From positions 1-64,000 of the forward strand of contig JBIMKP010000025.1 in assembly GCA_051861545.1 (NCBI GenBank): a stretch of 64,000 bases of DNA. Direction: 5' to 3'. The notes under the pieces are model-generated. The model saw nothing but the letters and a program-made list of their open reading frames with translations. It ran no database searches and had not been told where the DNA came from. Made by a program: the position numbers and the translations under genes. This DNA comes from CAISCU01 sp051861545 (lineage in GTDB: Bacteria; Bacteroidota; Bacteroidia; UKL13-3). Shown piece after piece: positions 1 to 8,502 of the stretch (positions are counted from its first letter, which is position 1; every line of letters begins with the position of its first letter).

Positions 1-77
1 CTACTGGCTACTGGCTACTGGCTACTGGCTACTGGCTACTGGCTACTGGCTACTGGCTACTGGCTACTGGCTACTGG
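1..77. repeat. 7-bp tandem repeat (CTACTGG) x11, cut by window edge
   Basis: Eleven perfect head-to-tail copies of CTACTGG start at the first base and end at 77, so the true array is probably longer. The unit is not a multiple of three. I see no gene covering it. Arrays like this change length by polymerase slippage. Whether it affects a gene on the left cannot be judged here. Confidence 0.97.
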
Positions 78-132
78 AAATATTTACTAAAACCATTTTT
101 CTTGAAAACAATAATTTTTTTTTAATCGATTT

Positions 133-245
133 AGCCCTGAATGAGCGTATTTCGTAAGCCTTGAAAAGGCGCCATTCCCTAGCCCTGAAAGGGCGAAATT
201 CGTTAGGAATGTTGATACGAAATTTCCCCTAGCCCTGAAAGGGTG
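133..245. repeat. Cluster of four GCCCT-GAA-AGGGC hairpin repeats
   Basis: Four related 15-mers of the form AGCCCTGAAAGGGCG lie at 133-147, 157-171, 181-195 and 231-245. The third is a perfect hairpin (GCCCT, loop GAA, AGGGC). The second is GCCTT-GAA-AAGGC, a compensated pair of changes that keeps the stem. The first and fourth are decayed. The first three start exactly 24 bp apart and the fourth 50 bp later. Short repeats of this type are dispersed in many Bacteroidota genomes and resemble REP-type elements. A 68-codon frame across them (87-293, minus) is repeat-derived and not annotated as a gene. Confidence 0.75.
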
Positions 246-295
246 TAATTCTTTGAGCGAAATTCGTTTTGTGCTTAATGGCAAAAAAATCACTC

Positions 296-455
296 TATTC
301 TACAACAATTTTGAATTGACTAAACGAATTACCAGATTCAATTAGCATTGAAAATGGTAATAATATAAATTCAGATGTAAATTTGAGAAACTTTATTTTT
401 TATTTCTAAAATTCTATCAATTAGAAACGAATTAAATTGAATTATAGATTAGCCT
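296..455. other. AT-rich intergenic stretch
   Basis: Together with the repeats at the left this gives more than 400 bases without a gene. The part from 296 to 455 is plain AT-rich sequence and I see no coding frame, clear hairpin or RNA gene in it. Confidence 0.5.
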
Positions 456-1205
456 TCAATATTTAAATTTGTTCGTTAGGAATTTATCGCATTCTTTATC
501 CAAATAGACTATGTTTAATTTAATTTCTTTAGGATATGGTTCTGATATGTTAATTGTTCCTATTCCTTTAAGATAGCAAGTTTTACTTTTCTCTACTCCA
601 ATCCAACATCTTGAATCTGTTGGAATGAATATGTTTGAATCTTCAGTAGAATCTGAATCGGTAAATTTTATTGAGTCTAATTTCTTATAGTTCAGGTTGT
701 TAATTTGTGAATTTTTGTAGAAATAATCCAAAGTATTAAAGCAATTACAAGTTTGGTTATTTATTATTGTTGGTCTTTCAAAAAAAGTTTTTCGACCATA
801 CAAAAAATCAACATTAGGCATCAAATAAAATTGACCTATCCAAAAAGTATTAATTGTATTACCTGAGTCCTTTATTTCTTTAGTGAATTCAGTGTAAAAC
901 TCTCCTTTTAAAGAACGACCAATGTTTCCATCTTTGATGAAATAGGAAATACCTTTTTTATCCCAATTATACATTTCAAGTCCAAAAATGGTGTCTTTGA
1001 ATTGGTATCTTTTACCTAGTTTAATCAAAGTATCATTTGGAATTAAAGCATTCGTATAAGTTACCAATGAATCATGATGATATGTTACTAGAGTAGGGAA
1101 TAACCCATTTCCATAAACGAGTCTACATTGACACGTATCGTTAACTTGCCCATATAAAGAAGAGCTAAAAAAGGAAATGAATAAGATAGTAAAAATTAAA
1201 TTCAT
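456..1205 (-). CDS. Secreted protein of unknown function
   Basis: I do not recognise this 249-residue protein. The frame extends up to 1271, but the ATG at 1205 is the better start because a typical signal peptide begins there (MNLIFTILFISFF, then SLYGQ as a likely signal peptidase I site). The mature part starts NDTCQC and has several further cysteines (an NCF and a TCNC pair), suggesting disulfides or metal binding outside the cytoplasm. It is rich in Asn, Tyr and Phe, as is common for exported Bacteroidota proteins. No T9SS domain or lipobox is seen. It stands alone, with 134 bp or more to the next gene. Confidence 0.6.
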   Translation of the reverse strand: MNLIFTILFISFFSSSLYGQVNDTCQCRLVYGNGLFPTLVTYHHDSLVTYTNALIPNDTLIKLGKRYQFKDTIFGLEMYNWDKKGISYFIKDGNIGRSLKGEFYTEFTKEIKDSGNTINTFWIGQFYLMPNVDFLYGRKTFFERPTIINNQTCNCFNTLDYFYKNSQINNLNYKKLDSIKFTDSDSTEDSNIFIPTDSRCWIGVEKSKTCYLKGIGTINISEPYPKEIKLNIVYLDKECDKFLTNKFKY

Positions 1206-1405
1206 CGTTTTTCGCCACATTAAGTATGGTAAACACATTTTTATAATGTTATATTTTATTTTGATCAACAATGCTGATTTTACTTAATTTAAAACTATTG
1301 CAAAATGTATTAATTTCCTTCTTAATTCTATTATATTTCTTAATGTTATGTTTACTGAAAAACTACTAAAATCAAAGTCTTGGCAGGTCTTTGATTTTAA
1401 TTTTT

Positions 1406-1822
1406 TTAACAAAAATACAAATACTCTTTTCGCAGTTTTTTAGGAGAACCATCTTTTTCTTGTTTACCTTGGCTTTGCCAATCATTTTCAATTCGTACTT
1501 TTTTGTCTTTATAGTAAATATAAATAAATTCAGGATTCATTTTGTCTAATAATTTTTTCATTCTCCGTTTTGAAGTTCCTGTTGGACAAGGTGTTGACCA
1601 TGTAATAATAATTTCAAAATTTCCATTTTCATCTGTAGTATCTGAAATTATTTCTTGTCCAAATTTGATAAAAACAATAGCGTTTTTTATTGGAAGACTA
1701 TCGGTGTCAAATGCTATACAATTAATTAAGTATTGACCACGTCCACCAGATGAATATGATGGATTACAAAACAATAGAATTGCAATAAAAAAGGTAAATA
1801 GGTAAAACTTATTAATTTTCAT
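1406..1822 (-). CDS. Secreted protein with carboxypeptidase-regulatory-like domain
   Basis: A 138-residue protein. The ATG at 1822 is chosen over the upstream TTG because the hydrophobic signal sequence (KFYLFTFFIAILLF) follows it directly. The mature region has one beta-sandwich of the CarboxypepD_reg type: the stretch DSLPIKNAIVFIK, then SDTTDENGNFEI, is the usual 'added value, D-x-x-G-x-F' signature of these domains. It ends in a Lys-rich tail. Such domains are usually N-terminal parts of TonB receptors; here it stands alone. Its role is unknown. The downstream neighbour on the same strand is the other unknown secreted protein. Confidence 0.6.
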   Translation of the reverse strand: MKINKFYLFTFFIAILLFCNPSYSSGGRGQYLINCIAFDTDSLPIKNAIVFIKFGQEIISDTTDENGNFEIIITWSTPCPTGTSKRRMKKLLDKMNPEFIYIYYKDKKVRIENDWQSQGKQEKDGSPKKLRKEYLYFC

Positions 1823-1874
1823 CCCTATAGTTTTCAAAATGGTCTATTGATACAAATCTGAATTTAAAATCCCC

Positions 1875-2591
1875 TCACTTCTTCTCAATCTTAATTGCAA
1901 ATTCTTCTACACTGATGTCAATTAGATTTGGGTAACCCAATGCTTTGCCCGATTTTTTCATTGGACTCACAACTCTTTTTATTGGAATATTTAAAGCATT
2001 AAATGTTTTGTGTTCGCGAATTACATGTGAAGCTTTAGCTAATTTGCTTATAACCTCTGCTGTATAATTGTGCTGCTTTAATAATCCTGTTTCAGAATCG
2101 AAATGAAACTCTTGAATTTTGGAATGTGTAGGAAAATTATCAGGAAACTCTGCTTCAAGAATGTTTGCTTTTTTCTCCGTCCACCTGATATCTTTTCGCA
2201 TCAATAAATAAGGAAAGCTAAAATAATTCCAAAAAGCATAACAAGCAAAATAAGTCATATCTAAATCATCCCAATAAAATAAACGTCTTCCATAAGGAAA
2301 ATAGGAGCGAGCCATTTTTCTTTCATTTAGAACTTTTCCATTTAAATCTTCTAACCTTACTGTATCACCATCTAAAACTCCGCAGATTTCATGATTGCGG
2401 CCAACAGGACAAATTTTAACATATGGTTGTTTTATTTTTAAATCAATAGATACCGATTTAAAATATGGCCTTTGTTTTAATGTAAAAGCCAATCCTTTAA
2501 CACTTACTACAGCACTAATTGAATCTGCTTGTTGCCATAATTCTGCACCACCATAAGCATTTATAGCTGCTTTTGCCGTTTCGCTAATCAC
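1875..2591 (-). CDS. Uncharacterised cytoplasmic protein, GTG start
   Basis: A 238-residue protein with no signal peptide or membrane segment. The only fitting start is GTG at 2591. It opens with AINAYGGAELWQQADSISA, an 'AYGG-x-x-x-W' beginning that I have seen in uncharacterised proteins of several phyla, some described as lipoprotein-carrier-like folds. The rest is aromatic-rich beta-type sequence with a DGDTVRLED stretch that resembles the beta-strand repeats of such folds. I cannot give a function. It is transcribed in the same direction as its neighbours, with 158 bp to the heme protein upstream. Confidence 0.6.
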   Translation of the reverse strand: MISETAKAAINAYGGAELWQQADSISAVVSVKGLAFTLKQRPYFKSVSIDLKIKQPYVKICPVGRNHEICGVLDGDTVRLEDLNGKVLNERKMARSYFPYGRRLFYWDDLDMTYFACYAFWNYFSFPYLLMRKDIRWTEKKANILEAEFPDNFPTHSKIQEFHFDSETGLLKQHNYTAEVISKLAKASHVIREHKTFNALNIPIKRVVSPMKKSGKALGYPNLIDISVEEFAIKIEKK

Positions 2592-2749
2592 TTCATTAAA
2601 ATTTTGTTAAAACTAAACTTTTTGCCGAATTAATACAATAATAAATTCGTCATTTTATTTGTTTTCAACTCGGTACAAAGAAATTTACAAGAAGCTAAAT
2701 TTCTAAGAATTATAATGAAAATAGACATTAAAAACCATATAATGATAGC

Positions 2750-3079
2750 CTACTTTTTAGCATTAGCTATTAAATATTGTAAGATCATTTCCTTTTGTCC
2801 AGGACCAATTGTTAATTCATGTTGATTGGCTTTATTTACCATATCAGGTACAATTACTTTCCAATCAGCTTCGGTAAAATCACCAGGATTATAGGGCTTA
2901 TGACAAGTACCACATTTTTGATTATAAACTAAAATTGGTTCTTTAATTTCTATTAAATTTGATTCAATTTCCTTTTTTACTTCAGCTTTTTCTGCTGCTG
3001 GCGGTGGTTTTACAGACTTTTTCGATACACATGCAACAATACTTAAAAGAATAAAAAGTAGGGTATAAGAGTTTTTCAT
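2750..3079 (-). CDS. Small c-type cytochrome-like lipoprotein
   Basis: A 109-residue lipoprotein. The ATG at 3079 is preferred to an upstream TTG. It has a signal sequence ending in a lipobox (SIVAC), a Pro/Lys/Glu-rich linker, and one CxxCH heme site (KCGTCHKPYNPGDF) near residue 60. A Met in VPDMVNKA downstream is a plausible axial ligand. Proteins with this layout are monoheme c-type cytochromes anchored in the outer or inner membrane and act as electron carriers. No oxidase or other redox gene lies next to it, so its partner is unknown. Confidence 0.75.
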   Translation of the reverse strand: MKNSYTLLFILLSIVACVSKKSVKPPPAAEKAEVKKEIESNLIEIKEPILVYNQKCGTCHKPYNPGDFTEADWKVIVPDMVNKANQHELTIGPGQKEMILQYLIANAKK

Positions 3080-3135
3080 GAACAATTGTTTAATAAAGCA
3101 AAATAGTACTTTGAATTCTTAAAATTGTCAGTAAA

Positions 3136-3630
3136 TTAATGCATACAACAAACATAAATCAAACTACTTTTTATATAGGCATCTTTGAATTTTGTTTTAA
3201 CTTTTGATAATAAGCTTTTCATGCTATTACTTGCTTTTAATCCACTTGATACTACAACAATATAATAGCCTCTTGCAAAACTCGAGTAGGCTGATGAATA
3301 TTCTATACTTATATAATCTCCATCATCTGAGCGACCTCTAGCTATATAACAATTAGTATCTGGCGGAATTATATCTTCATAAATTGATTTACAAGATAAG
3401 TATGGGAAGGAGAGTCCAATTGCTGTATCAGATACCGGACTTAATTCTCTCAAATCGAGATTAATATTAAGTGATTTTGATGCCTTTTGAGCCACTAGTA
3501 ATGCTGATTTATAATCCTTACTAGAATGTATAATTAAAAAATCCTTTTTCTCCATACAGTCGCTGTTTTCTTGAGCTTTGGCGAGAAATGGAGTTATTAG
3601 AATAAATAGAAGTAGTAATTTTTGTATCAT
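3136..3630 (-). CDS. Secreted SPOR-like small protein, copy A of a duplicated pair
   Basis: A 164-residue secreted protein. The ATG at 3630 is chosen because the signal peptide (MIQKLLLLFILITPFLAKAQ) starts there. The mature part has the phrase FLIIHSSKDYKSALLVAQKA, then LDLRELSP, and YYIVVVSS near the end; a VS-A/K-type alpha-beta layout of this kind is reminiscent of SPOR domains, but this is a guess. Seven or so Cys are present, ending in a CC pair. It is clearly homologous to the next gene upstream, and the two share an identical 35-bp element just before their starts. Confidence 0.65.
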   Translation of the reverse strand: MIQKLLLLFILITPFLAKAQENSDCMEKKDFLIIHSSKDYKSALLVAQKASKSLNINLDLRELSPVSDTAIGLSFPYLSCKSIYEDIIPPDTNCYIARGRSDDGDYISIEYSSAYSSFARGYYIVVVSSGLKASNSMKSLLSKVKTKFKDAYIKSSLIYVCCMH

Positions 3631-3656
3631 GGTATTCGTGTTTTTATAAATTGATT

Positions 3657-3691
3657 TCAATAATAATGCCGAAATTAAGGATTCTTTTGAA
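3657..3691 (-). promoter_or_regulatory. 35-bp upstream element shared by the duplicated pair (copy A)
   Basis: This block is identical to 4461-4495 and lies 26 bp upstream of the start of copy A. On the coding strand it contains TAATTTCG, a 7/8 match to the Bacteroidota -7 box TAnnTTTG. At its left edge GGATTC-TTTT-GAATCC (3679-3694) forms a perfect 6-bp hairpin. Confidence 0.55.
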
Positions 3692-3784
3692 TCCAGCATA
3701 CTTGAGTTAAAATCAATATTGTCCTGTTAAAATTAGAAAAAGTTCCTTAGAATTCTTGATATAATTAGGTAATTATATTGAATG

Positions 3785-3821
3785 ATTATTTGAATATAAT
3801 TTTGGTATAAATTCAAATAAT
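3785..3821 (-). terminator. 11-bp inverted repeat behind copy B
   Basis: ATTATTTGAAT (3785-3795) and ATTCAAATAAT (3811-3821) are perfect inverted repeats with a 15-base loop. They lie about 120 bp downstream of the stop of copy B. There is no strong T run, so a terminator role is tentative. Confidence 0.35.
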
Positions 3822-3939
3822 TTGCCTTTTCAAAACTCGAATCAACAAATAGAAATTCTATATAAAGCAAACTATACTAAATATAAGTCCTCCAAATTCC
3901 ACTTATAAAAATAGAATTTAATTTGATGAATTTTAATGG

Positions 3940-4431
3940 TTAAAAACAGCACATAGATACGATTGAACTTTTTATATAAGCACTAGTAAATTTAGATTTT
4001 ACACGAGTAAGTAATGACTGCATATTTTTGTTCCCCTTCTTTTCGCTTGAAACAACTACTATATAATAACCCTCTGCAAATCCTTTATAAGCGCTAGAAT
4101 ATTCAATACTTATATATTCTCCATCATCTTGAAGTTTGCCTCTTGCAAAATAACATGTAGTATCTTTTGTTTCAATATCCTCATAAATTGATTTACAACT
4201 ATAATATGGAAAACTTAAACCACCTAAGGAATCTGGTACTGGACTTAATTCTCTTAAATCTAATTTAATATTTAAGGATTTAGCTGCTTTTTTTGCAGTA
4301 ATTAAAGCAGATTTATAGTCTTTACTTGAATGAATTAAAAGAAACTCTTTGTTTACAGGACAACAAGGATTGTCTTGACTGAAGCCCAAAAAAGGTATGG
4401 TAAAAATTAAAAGGAGTAGTAATTTTTGCAT
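3940..4431 (-). CDS. Secreted SPOR-like small protein, copy B of a duplicated pair
   Basis: A 163-residue secreted protein (signal peptide MQKLLLLLIFTIPFLGFSQ) that aligns end to end with copy A: HSSKDYKSAL, LDLRELSPVPD, CKSIYEDI, EYISIEYSSAY and GYYIVVVSS are all shared. The N-terminal cysteine pair NPCCP and the C-terminal MCCF differ slightly from copy A. It is unlike anything I can name. The two genes are in tandem, 309 bp apart, and each has its own upstream element, so they are probably transcribed separately. Confidence 0.65.
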   Translation of the reverse strand: MQKLLLLLIFTIPFLGFSQDNPCCPVNKEFLLIHSSKDYKSALITAKKAAKSLNIKLDLRELSPVPDSLGGLSFPYYSCKSIYEDIETKDTTCYFARGKLQDDGEYISIEYSSAYKGFAEGYYIVVVSSEKKGNKNMQSLLTRVKSKFTSAYIKSSIVSMCCF

Positions 4432-4460
4432 CTTAAATTTTATTTAATGAAACTTTTAAA

Positions 4461-4495
4461 TCAATAATAATGCCGAAATTAAGGATTCTTTTGAA
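4461..4495 (-). promoter_or_regulatory. 35-bp upstream element shared by the duplicated pair (copy B)
   Basis: Identical over 35 bases to 3657-3691 and 29 bp upstream of the start of copy B. It carries the same -7-like TAATTTCG on the coding strand. The sequences on both sides of the block differ, so the block has been kept while its surroundings drifted. Confidence 0.55.
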
Positions 4496-4537
4496 AGCAT
4501 TTCTCATTTAAGTGTTTCATGGAAATCATAAAACAAC

Positions 4538-4568
4538 AAAGGCCAAAACTTTAGTTGCTTTGGCCTTT
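4538..4568 (-). terminator. Rho-independent terminator of the M36 protease gene
   Basis: AAAGGCCAAA (4538-4547) pairs perfectly with TTTGGCCTTT (4559-4568) across an 11-base loop. It lies 24 bp behind the stop codon of the protease gene on the minus strand. Confidence 0.75.
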
Positions 4569-4591
4569 ATTGAGATATCGAAAGAGTTAAA

Positions 4592-7195
4592 TTAATTAAC
4601 TATTAGCTTTTTGGTAATTGTTCCTTTGCTTGAACTTACTTTTAAGAAATAAACTCCTGTTTGAGCATTACTCAAATCAATTTGAGTTCCTAAACATTCT
4701 TTGTTTTCACAATTTTTTGAAAGAACTGATTTTCCATTGATATCAAATACTTCTAATTTTTCAATAAAACCACCTCCATAAATATCTATAAGGAAATAAT
4801 CACTTGAAGGGTTTGGATAAACTCTTAAATCGTTTTCATTTAACAAATCATTTGTTCCGGTAGGTCCTCCGGGTAAGTCAAAGGCTTGAACTCCGTCACT
4901 TCTTGATGTGTTTAGTTTTTGATCTGCACTAAATCCTAATCCTCTTCTTGCAAAGTTTCTCCACAACAATTCTTTATGAGCAAAACCATTGTTGATAGAA
5001 TCAGCTAATAAAATTGCATTTCTAGCATCAACAAAACCAGGATTACATTTCTGTAATTTTAAACCATCAATTACCAATTGCATAGCCTTATTGTTTCCAC
5101 CTTTTCCATTATACCAATCTGGGTCGTATCCATAAATATCAATCATATCCCAATAGATATCATACAACATCGAACAAAATACAAAACCAATTCCATGTGG
5201 TTGGCTTAATGTTTTAATGCTATTGTATGTAACAGGATTAATAGTCATACTTCTTGAATACTTATAAGGACGGATACCTAATCCTGTAGAATCTTGGTTA
5301 AAAACATAAGTGCCAATTCCTCTGCTAACAGAATTTACTTCCCATTCTCTAGTAGTTAATGCCAATGCAAAAAAGTCACTCCAACCTTCACCAGCTTGTT
5401 CTGCATTTGATAAGCAAGAAGAGTTGTTAGGACCACCTGTTAACCTAGTTGAAATGCCATGACCATATTCGTGAGCAATTACACCGTTATCAAAATCGCT
5501 ATCATAAACTGGAGCTGTGCTTACAACAGTTGAATCTGCTAATGTTGCATTAACAGGACCAGTTTTTAAAGCACCTTTAATTAAATCACCATGGGTTTTG
5601 CTAATTTGTACAGCAGGAATATTGATACCTGTACCAATACCTGTCATAATTGTTGGTGCAGTTGTTGAAGTTTGTGCAACAATAACAGCAATTGCACCTA
5701 AATTTTGCATAGCAGTAATTTTAGCCGTATTGGTGCATGAACCTCTGTCGATTAAAGCAATTTTACCAGCAATTTCTGATGCATTTGCAATTAAACCGCA
5801 ACCTGCGCTAGTTGTAGCATTACTATCTCTAACTAAAACAATATCAGCAGTAATTGGAGTTTTTGTTAATGGTGGAGTAAAGGAAGCCTGAGGAGCATTG
5901 TAAACACTTGCTAAAAAGTTAGGACTATTTAAATACAAGAAATTATTTTGTGCTGCGCTATTATCACTTGGCCATAAAAACATTTGCATTCTTGGTCTAG
6001 AACCATCAACAGGAGTAGCAAAATTGGCATTTGAAGTACCACTTCCATCTTGCGCATCACCTTGAACATAATCGTTAGCTCTGCCTAAACCTGTATAGTT
6101 TTTTTGTTGGAAGTTTCCACTTGCTTCATTAAAACCATAATGATGAAAAATATCATGTAAAGCATTGTTCATGTAAAACAAGTTTGTAACAGCAGCTGCA
6201 AGACTTTTTCTTGGGTTTTGAGTTTTATCAAAAGGAAAATCAAATACTAAATCATTTCCTCCATCTGGAGCAAATCCAGTTGTTCCATTGTTTCCCATTG
6301 TATCATCCTTTGCCCAAACATTGTTTCCTCTAGTTATCGTAAATTCAGGACCTTCAACTGCATTGGTATCATGCCAACCATAAGGAGAAGCATCTTTATC
6401 ATACAAATTCGAAAGTAACTCACTTGGACCTTTTGAAGGACTTTCTAATGGTAAAGCAAAAACTCTGTATGATTCTCCACTTGCTTTTTTACCTAAAATT
6501 GGTTTTGAATCTTCATCACCAGTAAAAATAAAATCTTCATTTTTAAAAGAACTTATTCTAGCTAACTCGATTGGGTTACAATGAGCAGTATAAGTAACTT
6601 GGTTTAATATTTGAGAAGAATTAGCATCAACCATAACATTCCACCAATCATTGGTTTCATCTTGATAAAATTCAACACTATAAACCAATTTTATTGATCC
6701 ATTTGAATTAAAATATCCTAATTTACTGTAGATTTTTTCACTAGTTATAGAATTACCTTCCCAAACTAATTTTCCATTTTCAATGTTCGCCGATTTGTTT
6801 AAAGCTGAATTGAATTCCATTCCTTGGTTACGAATAGATACTTCTAAAGCTTTTTCTGCCTGAATAGTAGGGGTTTTTGTAGCAATTAAGTTTGAAGCAT
6901 TATCAATTAATTCATTGTCAAATTTTAATACCTGACCATTTTTACTTAAATGAATTGCTGAGGCTGAATTAAAAATTTCTAAACCTTCTACGGTTTGAGT
7001 AAAATAAATGTGTTTAATTCCGGTTTGAGCATCAACATAACTGCTGCTAATTGCAACGCTTATTTGCTCCGGATTTTTGAAACCGCTTTTTTGAAGTTCC
7101 TTTTTAATAAGGGCTTCAGGGGTGATTTGAACTTGTTGAGATATAGCTGATAAAGCTATAAACAACATGGAAAACGCAGTAAAAATTTTTCTCAT
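4592..7195 (-). CDS. M36 (fungalysin-type) metalloprotease, T9SS-secreted
   Basis: An 867-residue secreted zinc protease that digests proteins outside the cell. Domains in order: signal peptide (about 1-20), an FTP/PepSY-type propeptide (to about 210), the first part of the catalytic domain, an inserted protease-associated (PA) domain (about 440-550, with IALIDRGSCTN), the zinc site HEYGH at about 575-579 with the third ligand in EQAGEGWSDFF, and a C-terminal T9SS sorting domain (LRVYPNPSSDYF to KKLIVN). The catalytic His and Glu are intact. The length suits the PA-containing M36 proteases of Bacteroidota. It is transcribed alone and ends in a strong terminator. Confidence 0.92.
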   Translation of the reverse strand: MRKIFTAFSMLFIALSAISQQVQITPEALIKKELQKSGFKNPEQISVAISSSYVDAQTGIKHIYFTQTVEGLEIFNSASAIHLSKNGQVLKFDNELIDNASNLIATKTPTIQAEKALEVSIRNQGMEFNSALNKSANIENGKLVWEGNSITSEKIYSKLGYFNSNGSIKLVYSVEFYQDETNDWWNVMVDANSSQILNQVTYTAHCNPIELARISSFKNEDFIFTGDEDSKPILGKKASGESYRVFALPLESPSKGPSELLSNLYDKDASPYGWHDTNAVEGPEFTITRGNNVWAKDDTMGNNGTTGFAPDGGNDLVFDFPFDKTQNPRKSLAAAVTNLFYMNNALHDIFHHYGFNEASGNFQQKNYTGLGRANDYVQGDAQDGSGTSNANFATPVDGSRPRMQMFLWPSDNSAAQNNFLYLNSPNFLASVYNAPQASFTPPLTKTPITADIVLVRDSNATTSAGCGLIANASEIAGKIALIDRGSCTNTAKITAMQNLGAIAVIVAQTSTTAPTIMTGIGTGINIPAVQISKTHGDLIKGALKTGPVNATLADSTVVSTAPVYDSDFDNGVIAHEYGHGISTRLTGGPNNSSCLSNAEQAGEGWSDFFALALTTREWEVNSVSRGIGTYVFNQDSTGLGIRPYKYSRSMTINPVTYNSIKTLSQPHGIGFVFCSMLYDIYWDMIDIYGYDPDWYNGKGGNNKAMQLVIDGLKLQKCNPGFVDARNAILLADSINNGFAHKELLWRNFARRGLGFSADQKLNTSRSDGVQAFDLPGGPTGTNDLLNENDLRVYPNPSSDYFLIDIYGGGFIEKLEVFDINGKSVLSKNCENKECLGTQIDLSNAQTGVYFLKVSSSKGTITKKLIVN

Positions 7196-7245
7196 GCTTT
7201 GTGATTAAAAGTGAAATATAGGAAAATTGTTCAAAAAACAAATGT

Positions 7246-8502
7246 CTAATTTATAGAAGTCTGTTTTTGACAAGCAATGGTTGTTTGAATTCCTAAAAGA
7301 ATAAAAAAGATGCAAAATGCAACACCTAACTGGGTTTCTAGCACTGCTTCTACCTGAAAAGCCAATAACATCAAGGTATAAATGCCCCATAAAAAGGGAT
7401 GTGCAATTCTTTTAAATTTCCAAAGTGGAAAAATCCAAAGAATAAAAAACAATAAAAATCCCAAAATTCCAGTTGCTGCTAATAAATACAAAAACTGATT
7501 ATGTGGTATAATTGGTTTTGTAACATCAGGATATTTTTCTTTAAAAATTTGTGTGTTTAAATCTCGAATATCACCTAAACCACAGCCAAATATCCAAGAA
7601 GATTTTTCAGTAATTTCAAAAGCATTTTTATAAGAAATCATTCTGCTTGCCAATGATTTATTATTGGCAGAACCTTCCGTTTTCATTGCTTCTAAATCTT
7701 CGTTTGTATTGATTATTTTATTGCTAAATGTTGGAGATAAAAACAAAATTCCAGCTCCAGTTCCTAATATTACAAATAAGGCAATTAGGCCATTTAAAAT
7801 TTGTTTTTTTCTGATGATAAAGATAAAAACTTGTAAAAAAATTAATCCGTATAATGCTAATAATCCAATTCTTACTGAAAAAACATGGGTAAAAATAAAT
7901 AGAAAAAAGGCTAAAACTGCCCATAAATATTTTTCGGCTTTTGCATTTTTAAAATGAAATGATTCATTGTAAAGTGTCCATCCAATAAAAGTTCCAAAAG
8001 CAGTCATTAAACTAAAAGTAGGGTGATGGGTAACCAATGTTGGCATTACTTGACTATGTAGATACAATTCGTTTACTGCATCTAAATGCAATAGATAAAA
8101 CACAAATGCATGAATTGCAACAAAACTTACACAAACCAAAAAGAAGGCATATATCGATAATGTTTCTTTTAACTTAAGAAATGGCCCTTTCATCCAAATT
8201 ATTGGTAGAATTAAAAAAGGGAGTGCAATTTGCCAACGTTCAAATAAATATTCTTTATTTTCAGAATAAAAAAAGGAGGGAAGTAAAATTAGAAATATGC
8301 CAATTAATGCTAGGTACTCAAAGCCAGATTTGTTTTTACATTCTTTCCAATTTGAACTAGTGTAAACTATTCCACTTATTGCCATTAAAATCATGCCTAT
8401 ACTAGCAATTGCTCTGGCAACATCAATTAGCATCATTCCTGCTACAATTAGCAAGCATGAAATATAAAATAATTTAGGACTCCAACTTTGGAATTTATTC
8501 AT
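7246..8502 (-). CDS. O-antigen ligase / Wzy-like membrane protein
   Basis: A 418-residue integral membrane protein with ten or more hydrophobic segments. The motif HNQFLYLLAATGILGFLLFF near residue 330, following a long extracytoplasmic loop, is the signature of the O-antigen ligase/polymerase superfamily. Members join lipid-linked glycans to lipid A or to proteins in the periplasm; the exact acceptor cannot be read from sequence. Its start overlaps the end of the glycosyltransferase gene by 8 bp, so the two are co-translated. This suggests a role in surface polysaccharide or glycoprotein assembly. Confidence 0.85.
   Translation of the reverse strand: MNKFQSWSPKLFYISCLLIVAGMMLIDVARAIASIGMILMAISGIVYTSSNWKECKNKSGFEYLALIGIFLILLPSFFYSENKEYLFERWQIALPFLILPIIWMKGPFLKLKETLSIYAFFLVCVSFVAIHAFVFYLLHLDAVNELYLHSQVMPTLVTHHPTFSLMTAFGTFIGWTLYNESFHFKNAKAEKYLWAVLAFFLFIFTHVFSVRIGLLALYGLIFLQVFIFIIRKKQILNGLIALFVILGTGAGILFLSPTFSNKIINTNEDLEAMKTEGSANNKSLASRMISYKNAFEITEKSSWIFGCGLGDIRDLNTQIFKEKYPDVTKPIIPHNQFLYLLAATGILGFLLFFILWIFPLWKFKRIAHPFLWGIYTLMLLAFQVEAVLETQLGVAFCIFFILLGIQTTIACQKQTSIN

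Noticed and set aside
133..245. CRISPR-like 24-bp spacing
   Set aside because: Only four partly decayed 15-mers with 9-bp gaps, no cas genes, and the repeat type is a known hairpin style.
87..293. 68-residue minus-strand protein
   Set aside because: It is made of the hairpin repeats and has no start context or domain.
5517..5891. Plus-strand open frame opposite the M36 protease
   Set aside because: Its Val/Ile/Ala-rich composition is the antisense of the Thr/Asn-rich protease region, with no known motif.
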